Part shown: positions 55,471-63,400 of the stretch, piece by piece
How positions within the stretch are numbered: position 1 is the stretch's first letter
How the letters are laid out: the number at the start of each line of letters is the position of its first letter
Source: JALZVT01 sp039029135
GTDB taxonomy: Bacteria; Pseudomonadota; Gammaproteobacteria; Pseudomonadales; Azotimanducaceae
Reading direction: 5' to 3'
DNA length: 64,000 bases
Assembly (NCBI GenBank): GCA_039029135.1
Contig: JBCCGT010000006.1
Coordinates: 124,001-188,000, forward strand
Notes under the pieces: model-generated
What the model was told of the DNA's origin: nothing
Database searches by the model: none
Seen by the model: the letters and a program-made list of their open reading frames with translations, nothing else
Made by a program: the position numbers and the translations under genes

Positions 55471-57348
55471 CTACTTGGTGATCTTCCAGCGCGCGTTAGC
55501 CGGCAGGTCCTTCTGCGGCAGCCGCACGGCGATCAGCGTAAACGTGGGCTGCTTAGTGACAGGATTTTCCGGTGCGCTGTTGAGTCGCGCGAGGACCTCG
55601 CGCAGCTCCGCGTTGGTGGTCACCGAGTAACCGACGCCGCCAAAACCTTCCGCCAGTTTCACGTAGTCCCAGATATAGCCCTGGGGCACCTCCGTCAGCG
55701 GCTTGAAGTGCGGCGGCGGTGCGCTGCCTGCGAAGGCGTTGGCGTCGATCAGCCACTGCTCGACCGCATACACCCGGTTGTCCATCACGAAGAACACGGC
55801 GTCCTGGCCGAGCTGCGCGACCGTGCCCAGCGCGTTCAGCGCCTCGGCAAAGGCGGCGTCTCCCGTAATCGTCACCGTGCGACGCGATTTGCCGGCCCGG
55901 CTGTTGGCCAGCGTCACCCCGGCGGTCGCGCCGACGCCGTAGCCGATCGCGGCCCAGGCGAGCTGCGCGATGTAACCGCCCTCCGGTGCCTTGAGGTCGA
56001 TATTCGAGAGAAACGAAAACCCGGAGTCGGCGACGATCTGCGGATAGTCCACCTCGTCGTGCCCCTCGAGATAGTCGTGGTACAGGCACGACTTGAAGCT
56101 GTCGTAGGTAATCGGGTCCTTGGTGCCGTAGTGGTCCGGCTCCGGAATCTGCCAGGGCGAGCCTTCCAGGCCCGGAAAGGGCGCGTTGGGCAGCGAGCCC
56201 GAAGCTTCGATCTTGTCGCCGAGCGCCTGTAACAGGCTCGCTAGATCGACGTCGCCCCAGTAGGCCAGGCCGCGACCGACCAGCACCGCGCCGCGTCGGG
56301 CCTGGATGTGGGTCGGCCCCGGCAGTTCGCTCGCCGCGTCCGGGTTGTAGTCGGGCGTCACGACGCCCAGATAGTTGAAATCCGTGTCCAGCACGCCGAG
56401 CGCCACCACGCAGTCGGCGCCCTCCATCAGGTGCTGCAGATTGGGCGGCGAGCTCTTGCCGAAGTACACGCCGGCGAAGCGCACGTCGGTGCGGAACTCC
56501 GAGATCACGCTCTTGCCCAGGGGGCTGGTTGCGTAGGGGGCGTCGATGAGCTGCAGCACCCTGGTGAACGAGTCCTGCAGACCGTGGCGGGCGATCTCGG
56601 AGCCGCCGAGCACGACGACGCGCTTCGCCTGTTTCAGGTGCGCGAGCACGGCGTTCGTCGCCTCGGTCACCGAAGGCGTCGAGGCCGGCAGCGGCGCGCG
56701 CGTCAGCGGCGTATCCGGCACCGGCTCGCAGCGCATGTTGGACGTCAGGTTGGCGAGCTCCAGATACACCGGTTTGCTGGTCGTGATGCAGGTTTGCAGC
56801 GCCGCATCGATCAGCGCGGGTGCCGTCGCCGGATTGTCGATGCGCACCGCCATCTCGGTGATCTCATTGAAGATCCGCAGATCGGAGTGGGACCCGTCGA
56901 CCATGTGGTGATAGAGCACGCCCTGATCGCGCTCGGAGTTGAACTGCGCTACCGACGGACTGCCGTTGATGACGACCAGCGGCACCTGTTCCACGTACGC
57001 GCCGGCAACGGCCTGTGCCGCGTTGATGCCGCCGACGCCGTAGGTGAACGCGACGCAGCCGACCGAGTCGTTGGTGGCGCGGCCGTAGCCGTCCGCCGCG
57101 TAGGTCGCACACATCTCGTTGTTTGGATGGACGCGGACCAGCCCAGCGCTTTGTTCCGGCTCGTCAAGGGTTTCGCACCACTCGGCGACGTAGTCGCCTG
57201 GTATGCAGAACACGTGACCCACGCCGATCTCCCGCAGGCGCTTGTTCAGGTAGGTCGCTACCGTTTCTTCCTGGCCCGAGTACCGCGAGACGGCGGACGG
57301 CGCGTTTCTGTATTCACGCGGTGTATCGCGCAGTGCCTGTTTCAACAT
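55471..57348 (-). CDS. thiamine-diphosphate-dependent 2-oxo-acid decarboxylase (PDC/IPDC-like)
   Basis: 625 residues with the PDC-type domain order: N-terminal Pyr domain with GDYVAEW and catalytic Glu78 in HPNNEMC, middle domain, and C-terminal PP domain with the ThDP/metal motif GDAAF...N (496-524; third position Ala instead of the usual Gly). Such enzymes turn phenylpyruvate, indolepyruvate or branched oxo acids into aldehydes; the substrate is unknown. ATG one base after the oxidase stop (TGA-C-ATG) with GGGGGA upstream, so coupled to the amine oxidase. 131 nt separate it from the LanC-like gene. Confidence 0.88.
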   Translation of the reverse strand: MLKQALRDTPREYRNAPSAVSRYSGQEETVATYLNKRLREIGVGHVFCIPGDYVAEWCETLDEPEQSAGLVRVHPNNEMCATYAADGYGRATNDSVGCVAFTYGVGGINAAQAVAGAYVEQVPLVVINGSPSVAQFNSERDQGVLYHHMVDGSHSDLRIFNEITEMAVRIDNPATAPALIDAALQTCITTSKPVYLELANLTSNMRCEPVPDTPLTRAPLPASTPSVTEATNAVLAHLKQAKRVVVLGGSEIARHGLQDSFTRVLQLIDAPYATSPLGKSVISEFRTDVRFAGVYFGKSSPPNLQHLMEGADCVVALGVLDTDFNYLGVVTPDYNPDAASELPGPTHIQARRGAVLVGRGLAYWGDVDLASLLQALGDKIEASGSLPNAPFPGLEGSPWQIPEPDHYGTKDPITYDSFKSCLYHDYLEGHDEVDYPQIVADSGFSFLSNIDLKAPEGGYIAQLAWAAIGYGVGATAGVTLANSRAGKSRRTVTITGDAAFAEALNALGTVAQLGQDAVFFVMDNRVYAVEQWLIDANAFAGSAPPPHFKPLTEVPQGYIWDYVKLAEGFGGVGYSVTTNAELREVLARLNSAPENPVTKQPTFTLIAVRLPQKDLPANARWKITK

Positions 57349-57349
57349 G

Positions 57350-59152
57350 TCAGTTCCCCCAGAGTCCGCCGAGTCGGCGGGGTGCGGTGGCTTGTTTGGT
57401 GCTTGCGGCTGCGGCCTGCGCCTGCTCGCAGACGGGTCCGTCGAGCGGTTCGACTCCGAACGCGGCGAGCATGGCGTCGCAGGAGCGCAGCGAGCCGTTG
57501 ACCCAGCCCTGCATGTCCGAGATCGCCTCGTTGCAGAAGTGCACGCCGTTGAAGGGCTTGGCGAGATAGTCGCGCACCACGCGATCGTCGACGCCGACGC
57601 GATACTGGTGGTAGGCGAACTCGAAGTCGTCCTCGCCGTCCCAAAGGCGGTAGCTGGTCAGCAATGGCTCGGGCACCGCGGAAATCGAGAACAGCTTCTC
57701 GAGCTGCTTCTTGGCCTCCTTAACCACTTTCACTGATGCGGGAAACAGCGTTTGCGGCGGCTTAGAGTGCTGCCGCTGCAGCGGCGAGTCGAACTTGGGA
57801 CCCACGCTCTGCAGACCCGCCCAGAAGTTGGTGTTGTCGAAATCGCAGTAGATTGTCAGTGCCGACGCCTCGTTCGGAATCTGCTCCGCCGCCAGCAGCG
57901 CGTTGCCCGCGTTTGAGGCCATGACGCTGCGGGCGTTCGCCGGATCTTCCAGCGCGTAAAACGGATAGACCGCGTTGATCGGCAGACTCGTGAAGTTCGG
58001 GCCGTACTCGACGGGCGGCTCGACCAGGTCGCCGTTTTGCCACCAGGGTCTGTCGAAATACAGATTGATCTTCATCAGCTTCATCGGTCGCACGGCGCGC
58101 AGGTGATTCCACAGCGTCTGCGCGTCGGGCGCCTGGTTGAGGGCCGGCGAACTCTGAAACAGCCGTACCATTGACTGGCTGGCCGTCGCGACGATCAGCG
58201 TGTCCGCAGTGAGCGACTTGCTGACGCCGCCGTGAACGTGGGCGTACGAGTTGAAGCCGTCCGGCGCCTGGGTCAGCGCCAGCTCAAACTGATCTTTGGT
58301 TTTCGACACGCTGTCGACGTTGGTGCTCAGCACGACCTTAACGTTGTCCGGCAGGGCCTTGATGACGGCGTTCGGCAGCGTGCTAAAGCCTTCTTTGAAA
58401 GTGTGATACGACGGATCCTTCGGAAAGTCGGCGAGAATCTGAAAAGCGTCGCCGGCGTTGATCGGCGCCTTGAAGGGACCCGCAAAGCCAATGGACTCGC
58501 TGAGCATCTGGATACATTCTTCAGAGTGCCCCATCTTTCGCAGCAGTCCCCACATCTGCCACTGATTCATCGCGACGCCGTCCCACTTCGCCTCGTTGCG
58601 GAACTTGGTCCAGTCGTCGGGCGTTTGATGCGTGGGGATGGGCCAACCGTTGTCGATGAGCACCGCGTGGTAGGCGTTCGTCACGATCTCCACCGGACTC
58701 TTGCCGCGTTCTTCGTCTTTCAGGTTGTAGATCTCGGCCCAGATCGTCGGGTCGGGCTTGCTGCCGTCGGCCGCGAGAAAATTGCAATCGCGCAGGTCGA
58801 AGCGATTCGTGTTGATTTTCTCGCCCTGCACCTCGACGGAACTCGCCATCGGAAAGTCGACGATCTGATCGCACAGGTTGAGCTTACGAATCAGCCGCAT
58901 CAACTCCGTCATGTCGTAATTGAAGCGCATGCCGCCCTCTTCCTCTCGGACGATCTCGCCGGGTCGTATCTCGATGAGGTCCGTGTCGAGCCGGCCGCCG
59001 GTTCGGTTCAGACGCTCGATCAGCGTGAAGCTGGCGTTCGGGTGTTTTTCGAGCAGTCTCAGAGCGCTGTAGAGGCCCGAGATACCGGCGCCAACAATGG
59101 CGAAGTCGGTGTGCTCGCTTGCTGCCGCGTGGGCAAAGCGAAGAGTCTTCAT
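57350..59152 (-). CDS. FAD-dependent amine/amino acid oxidase
   Basis: 600 residues, monoamine-oxidase-like flavoenzyme. FAD loop IVGAGISGLYSALRLLE (19-35) with FTLIERLNRTGGRLD, and a C-terminal flavin segment WVNGSLRSCDAML. The middle has an NNFP-like substrate domain rich in Trp and Asn. No signal peptide. The best guess is oxidation of an amino acid or amine to an imine and then an oxo acid for the ThDP enzyme next door; the substrate cannot be read from sequence. First gene of the operon; ATG 59152 with AAGGA upstream. Confidence 0.86.
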   Translation of the reverse strand: MKTLRFAHAAASEHTDFAIVGAGISGLYSALRLLEKHPNASFTLIERLNRTGGRLDTDLIEIRPGEIVREEEGGMRFNYDMTELMRLIRKLNLCDQIVDFPMASSVEVQGEKINTNRFDLRDCNFLAADGSKPDPTIWAEIYNLKDEERGKSPVEIVTNAYHAVLIDNGWPIPTHQTPDDWTKFRNEAKWDGVAMNQWQMWGLLRKMGHSEECIQMLSESIGFAGPFKAPINAGDAFQILADFPKDPSYHTFKEGFSTLPNAVIKALPDNVKVVLSTNVDSVSKTKDQFELALTQAPDGFNSYAHVHGGVSKSLTADTLIVATASQSMVRLFQSSPALNQAPDAQTLWNHLRAVRPMKLMKINLYFDRPWWQNGDLVEPPVEYGPNFTSLPINAVYPFYALEDPANARSVMASNAGNALLAAEQIPNEASALTIYCDFDNTNFWAGLQSVGPKFDSPLQRQHSKPPQTLFPASVKVVKEAKKQLEKLFSISAVPEPLLTSYRLWDGEDDFEFAYHQYRVGVDDRVVRDYLAKPFNGVHFCNEAISDMQGWVNGSLRSCDAMLAAFGVEPLDGPVCEQAQAAAASTKQATAPRRLGGLWGN

Positions 59153-59212
59153 TACCCATTCCTTAGGTTGCGAAGTTGCGCTGCAGACTAGCGCCAGGTG
59201 CGCCCAGGAATC

Positions 59213-59228
59213 TGTCAGGTGCTTGACA
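59213..59228. promoter_or_regulatory. candidate operator upstream of the amine oxidase operon
   Basis: TGTCA-N6-TGACA inverted repeat (16 bp), 61 bp before the amine oxidase ATG in the 181-nt gap behind the GST gene. The spacing of two half sites suggests a dimeric regulator; the protein is unknown. No strong promoter hexamers were seen nearby on the minus strand. Confidence 0.4.
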
Positions 59229-59333
59229 CAGCGAACGTGATGGCAGGAAAGGTCGGGTCAGCGGGTTGGATGATGTGCGATGTGTGCGGACGCGCGGCGC
59301 CTGTGCCGGCGGGTCTGGCGAGCGCGCCGTCGC

Positions 59334-60023
59334 CTAGGCCAGCGTCAGCGGGCTGTCTTCAGCGGGCGTGCGTGCGTCGATGAAATCTAGGTGTTCGAGT
59401 TCGTCTTTGGCGGCCTGCACCCACTCTTCGATTGCGGGCAGCGACTGGACGCTGCGCACGTAGCGCGCGGCCTCGTCGTCCAGCGCCAGTTCGTAGGTGG
59501 CGAAGCGCAGCGCAACGGGCGCGTACATGACATCGGCGATCGACCAGGCACCGAACAAGCCGTCGCCGCCAGCGCCGTGGCGTTCGCGACACTCGCCCCA
59601 CAGCCGCGTAACCCGCTCGATCTGATCCTGGCAGGCCGCGGATAGCGCGCCGCGTTCCAGCAGCCGCCGCACGCGCAGGTTCTGCGGCAGCTCGTCGCGC
59701 AGCGCCATGAAACCTGAGTGCATCTCGGCGCTGATCGAACGCGCGAGCGCGCGCGCCGACGGCTCCGCCGGCCAGCCGAGCGCGGAGGGATGTGCCTCCT
59801 CTAGATGCGCCATGATGGCGAGCGAATCCCAGATACGCAGATCGCCGTCGAGCAGAATCGGGACACGGCCGGCCGCGCCGTAGGCGTCAATGCGTTCACG
59901 CCAGTCAGCGGTAAACAGCGGTATGCGAACGACGTCGAACGCGATGTCGCTGAGGCGCAGATACAGCCACGCGCGCAGCGACCAAGACGAGTAGTTGCGA
60001 TTACCAATGACCAGGGTATACAT
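59334..60023 (-). CDS. glutathione S-transferase family protein
   Basis: 229-residue GST fold: thioredoxin-like N-domain with YTLVIGNRNYSSWSLRAWL (Ser/Tyr region of the active site), the cis-Pro GRVPILLDGDLRIWDSLAI segment, and an all-helical C-domain. Start ATG 60023 is preferred; a GTG four codons upstream (60035) is in frame. It lies upstream of the amine oxidase operon on the same strand, 181 nt away, so it may or may not be co-transcribed. Confidence 0.85.
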   Translation of the reverse strand: MYTLVIGNRNYSSWSLRAWLYLRLSDIAFDVVRIPLFTADWRERIDAYGAAGRVPILLDGDLRIWDSLAIMAHLEEAHPSALGWPAEPSARALARSISAEMHSGFMALRDELPQNLRVRRLLERGALSAACQDQIERVTRLWGECRERHGAGGDGLFGAWSIADVMYAPVALRFATYELALDDEAARYVRSVQSLPAIEEWVQAAKDELEHLDFIDARTPAEDSPLTLA

Positions 60024-60212
60024 CCTGGTGGCCACTTTGTTCTGAGAGACGGCGACTTCAGCGCGTATGACGGCGCTTGTCTAGTGGGTAGACTTGGTCA
60101 CACGATTCTTTGAGGTGCTCGTACAGACGCGGTCCAAGTCGGATGCGGTACCGCGTTATGCGCAGCGCTCGTTGATCTGTGCGGTGACGCTTTGTCGTGG
60201 CCGCATCTACTG

Positions 60213-60268
60213 CCTGCATGGGACAGCCTGCATAGGACTGTCTGCATAGAACTGGCTGCATAGAAGGG
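60213..60268. repeat. four imperfect 14-bp tandem repeats before the YdeI-like gene
   Basis: Units 60213-60226, 60227-60240, 60241-60254 and 60255-60268 share the core CTGCATRG with a nearby A-rich end. The last unit ends in AGGG, which forms the ribosome site of the gene starting at 60277. Confidence 0.85.
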
Positions 60269-60276
60269 AACCGAGC

Positions 60277-60876
60277 ATGGCCCGCGCGAAGACCGTCGAC
60301 GAGTACATCGACAGCGCGCAGAACTGGCAGGAACTGCTGCGTAAGCTGCGCGGCATCCTGCTCGCCTGCGACCTTGAAGAAACCATCAAGTGGGGCGGGC
60401 CCTGCTACACCCACGGCGGCCGCAACGTCGTCAGCCTCGGTGCCTACAAGGACTTCGCCACCCTGTGGTTTCATCAGGGGGCGCTTATGAAAGACCCCGA
60501 AGGCGTGCTGGTGAACGCCCAGGAAGGCAAGACCAAGTCGATGCGACACTGGCGCTTTGCGAATCAGCGCGAGATTCGCGTTCGCGCGATCAAGGCCTAC
60601 GTTCGCGACGCCATCGCCGTGGCGGCGTCGGGGCAGAAAATTCCTGCCGCCGAGCCTGCGGACACGGCGCTTGTGCTGCCACCGGAGCTGGAAGCGGCAC
60701 TCGCTAAACGCGTAACGCTGCGCAAGGCGTTCGCCGCCCTGACCCCGGGACGGCAGCGCGAATATGCTGCACACATCGGCGACGCCAAGCGTGCGCAGAC
60801 GCGCCTCGACCGAGTCGCGAAGGCGCTGCCGCTGATCGAGTCGGGCGTCGGCCTGCACGACAAGTACCGCAAATAG
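60277..60876 (+). CDS. YdeI/OmpD-associated-like protein with DUF1801-type domain
   Basis: 199 residues. The N-terminal DUF1801-type domain (VDEYIDSAQNWQELLRKLR, IKWGGPCYT, DFATLWFHQGALMKDP) is followed by a YdeI-type C-terminal segment (AFAALTPGRQREYAAHIGDAKRAQTR). The family is widespread and small; its biochemical role is not established. Start follows the repeat-derived AGGG site 8 nt upstream. Confidence 0.82.
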   Translation: MARAKTVDEYIDSAQNWQELLRKLRGILLACDLEETIKWGGPCYTHGGRNVVSLGAYKDFATLWFHQGALMKDPEGVLVNAQEGKTKSMRHWRFANQREIRVRAIKAYVRDAIAVAASGQKIPAAEPADTALVLPPELEAALAKRVTLRKAFAALTPGRQREYAAHIGDAKRAQTRLDRVAKALPLIESGVGLHDKYRK

Positions 60877-60937
60877 ACTTCCGCCTCTGGCGACGGCACG
60901 CGCCGCGGCAACCGGCGCACCCGGCAAGGTCCAAAGT

Positions 60938-61918
60938 ATGAACAAACGCAATCTGATTCTTGGCGCATCGATTCTGCTGGCGGCCTTGATTGTCGTTCTG
61001 TTCGAGCGTGATCTGCCGGCGGCCGAGGTTGATGCGAAGTACAGCAATGCGGCCTCGCGCTTTGTCACCGCGGCCAGCGGCGCGCGGATTCACTATCGCG
61101 ATCAGGGTCGTCGCGACGGCCTGCCGGTGGTGCTGATCCACGGTTCCAGCGCATCGCTGCATACCTGGGAACCCTGGGTTGCGATCCTGGGCGCAGACTA
61201 TCGGCTCATCACGCTCGACTTGCCCGCGCACGGTCTCACCGGTCGCGTCGCGGGCGACGACTACTCGACGGCGGCCTACATCGGCGCGATCGACACGGTG
61301 CTCGGCGAGTTGGGCATCGAGCGCTTCGTCCTGGGTGGTAACTCTATGGGCGGCGGTGTGACCTGGCGCTACGCGCTGCAGCAACATGGGCGAGTGCTGG
61401 CCATGCTGTTGATCGATGCGTCGGGTCCGGCAAGCTGGCGGCGTGAGTCGCTCGCGGTAGGCGCCGACGAGGAAGAGCGCAGCGGGCCGGTCGCCTTTCG
61501 CCTGCTGCGGCAGCCCTGGTTTCGGGGCCTCGCGCGCTGGCTCGATCCCTATCCGCTGGCGGCCCAGGGGGCGCGGGCCTCTTACAACGATTCGCCCGTG
61601 GTAACGGATGCGCTCATCGACCGCTACTACGAGCTGACCATGCGCGAGGGCGGTCGGGCCGCAACCCTGGCGCGCTTCGCGCAGATTCGTGGCGACGAGG
61701 AAGACGTCGACCTGGGCGAACTGACCCAGCCCGCGCTGGTGATGTGGGGCGCGCAGGACGCGCTGATATCGGTGGCGTTTGCCGATCGGTTCGAGGCGAC
61801 GCTGGCGAACGCGCGCAAAGTGATCTACCCGGAGCTGGGCCACATCCCGATGGAGGAAGATCCCGCGCGCAGCGCGGCCGATGTGCGCGCTTTTCTTGAG
61901 GCGCTTGCCCCACACTGA
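60938..61918 (+). CDS. alpha/beta hydrolase with N-terminal membrane anchor
   Basis: 326 residues. A single hydrophobic N-terminal segment (about 5-22) suggests an anchor or uncleaved signal. The hydrolase core has an oxyanion motif LIHGSSASLHTWEPW, nucleophile GNSMGGG (Ser), acid in WGAQDALISV (Asp) and catalytic His in LGHIPMEE. Substrate unknown; esterase or C-C hydrolase are both possible. 61 nt after the YdeI-like gene. Confidence 0.87.
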   Translation: MNKRNLILGASILLAALIVVLFERDLPAAEVDAKYSNAASRFVTAASGARIHYRDQGRRDGLPVVLIHGSSASLHTWEPWVAILGADYRLITLDLPAHGLTGRVAGDDYSTAAYIGAIDTVLGELGIERFVLGGNSMGGGVTWRYALQQHGRVLAMLLIDASGPASWRRESLAVGADEEERSGPVAFRLLRQPWFRGLARWLDPYPLAAQGARASYNDSPVVTDALIDRYYELTMREGGRAATLARFAQIRGDEEDVDLGELTQPALVMWGAQDALISVAFADRFEATLANARKVIYPELGHIPMEEDPARSAADVRAFLEALAPH

Positions 61919-61975
61919 TCGCGGTTGCCGGCCAGGCGGGAAAGGCAAGCCGGTGCGCTGCGGGCTGCGTCTGAG

Positions 61976-63235
61976 TTAGTGCCCGTTGCTGGCGCCGTTG
62001 GCACGGTGGCCGTTAGACGACGCGCGCTCGACGTTTAGCTCGGGCAGCTCCATGTTCGAATGAATCTTGCGCATGAAGCGCGGATTCTTCGACGACATGT
62101 CGATCTGATAAAGACTGTCACCGCCGGGCGTCGGCAGCTTCAGTATCGAACACAGGTTGCGCGCCAGCCACTGCTCGATCTTCAGCACCACCATCTTGCG
62201 TCGCAGGCGTCCCTGTACGTCGCGGTTCAGCACCGTCGGCTGGGTGTTGAGCGTCAGAATCTCGTCAATAGCGGTGCTCGCCATCTTCTGCCGGCCCTCG
62301 TCGCTGGCATAGAAGTGGCTGACCCCGAATACCAGCCGGCCGGGATCGCAGGCGCGCAGCAGCTCGCAGGACTTCACCACCGTCGAACCGGTGCGCACCA
62401 TGTCATCGAACAGCACCACGTCGTGGCCGCGGATGTCGTCGCCCGTGGCGTCGCTCTCGCAGTGAAACGTGATCTCGACGTCGCGCTCTCCGGAGCGCTC
62501 CTTGTCTAGCAGGATGAACTTGGCATTGGGCAGATCGAGGCTGCGAAACATTTCTTTGACGAAGTCTCGCGCGCCCTTGTCCGGTGCGCACAGAACCAGT
62601 CCCTCGCCGTCAGAGCCCGTCTTGACGATGTTCGATTGGCGCAGATAGTCGACGTAGATCTCATAGGGAATCAGATTGTGGAACTGACCCTCGAAGACGT
62701 CGCGAAAGATCGTCTGCACCGAATAGGAATGGTTGTGCACCGTCAGCACCTGGTCGACGCCGGCGAGCTTCAGCATCTGCGCGTAGAGCTGGGCGGTGAA
62801 CGCCTGGCCGTCGAATTTTTTCAGGTCGTGCTCGTCGCGGGGCGTGAGCGTCACGCCGAGATCCGGGTGCGGGCCGCGGTCCTGGGCGCTGTAATACAGA
62901 TCGGGCTCGACCAGCATCACGGATGCCGCGCCGTTCTCTTTCGCGGCGCGGGCGATGAACAAGTTGCGCATGGCTAGGTTGTTGCGCGACACCAGCCGAC
63001 TCGACGTGCTGACGATGATGACCGTCTTGCCTTCCAGGCCGCGGCCGATGCGGCTCAGGTCGTGCTCGCCGGCGATGAAGCGCGGGCAGAACTCCGAGTT
63101 CGCAAACGTCTTCAGGCTGATCAGATCGGAGATGTCCTCGGCCTGGCCCATCGCATAGGCAACGTCGATGGCGAAGGGATTATCCGAGGAGTTGCCGACC
63201 ACGATGACATCGTCAGGAGAGAGCGACATGGGCAT
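61976..63235 (-). CDS. divergent ribose-phosphate pyrophosphokinase homologue
   Basis: 419 residues, about 100 longer than standard Prs. The PRPP-synthetase plan is recognisable: LISLKTFANSEF in the N-domain, VSTSSRLVSRNN, the ATP-region PDLYYSAQDRG that replaces the usual YFGYARQDR, and the PRTase motif VVLFDDMVRTGST. The C-terminus is extended and ends in a Ser/Asn/Gly/His tail. Because of this divergence it may be a paralogue rather than the housekeeping enzyme. Start ATG 63235; a second ATG at 63229 is possible. Confidence 0.8.
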   Translation of the reverse strand: MPMSLSPDDVIVVGNSSDNPFAIDVAYAMGQAEDISDLISLKTFANSEFCPRFIAGEHDLSRIGRGLEGKTVIIVSTSSRLVSRNNLAMRNLFIARAAKENGAASVMLVEPDLYYSAQDRGPHPDLGVTLTPRDEHDLKKFDGQAFTAQLYAQMLKLAGVDQVLTVHNHSYSVQTIFRDVFEGQFHNLIPYEIYVDYLRQSNIVKTGSDGEGLVLCAPDKGARDFVKEMFRSLDLPNAKFILLDKERSGERDVEITFHCESDATGDDIRGHDVVLFDDMVRTGSTVVKSCELLRACDPGRLVFGVSHFYASDEGRQKMASTAIDEILTLNTQPTVLNRDVQGRLRRKMVVLKIEQWLARNLCSILKLPTPGGDSLYQIDMSSKNPRFMRKIHSNMELPELNVERASSNGHRANGASNGH

Positions 63236-63400
63236 ACCCGATGGTCGGACGGAAGCGGCATGTTAGCCTTCGACTCCCGCCTGGTGAAGCGAAATCGCGG
63301 GCTGATGCGCGGATTTTTTGTAAACCATTGCGCGCCGATTTAGCAGTTCGCGACAAGGCGCTGTTTTCCCTCTGAATAACCTGGAAGAAGCGAGAAGGGC

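Noticed and set aside
56983..57000. Partial TGTTCCACGT match in the decarboxylase gene
   Set aside because: The core is incomplete and the right half does not match parS.
59223..59228. TTGACA as a rightward -35 element
   Set aside because: No -10-like hexamer at 16-18 bp and no rightward gene follows; better read as half of an inverted repeat.
60213..60268. CRISPR-like array
   Set aside because: The units are directly tandem with no spacers and no cas genes in the window.
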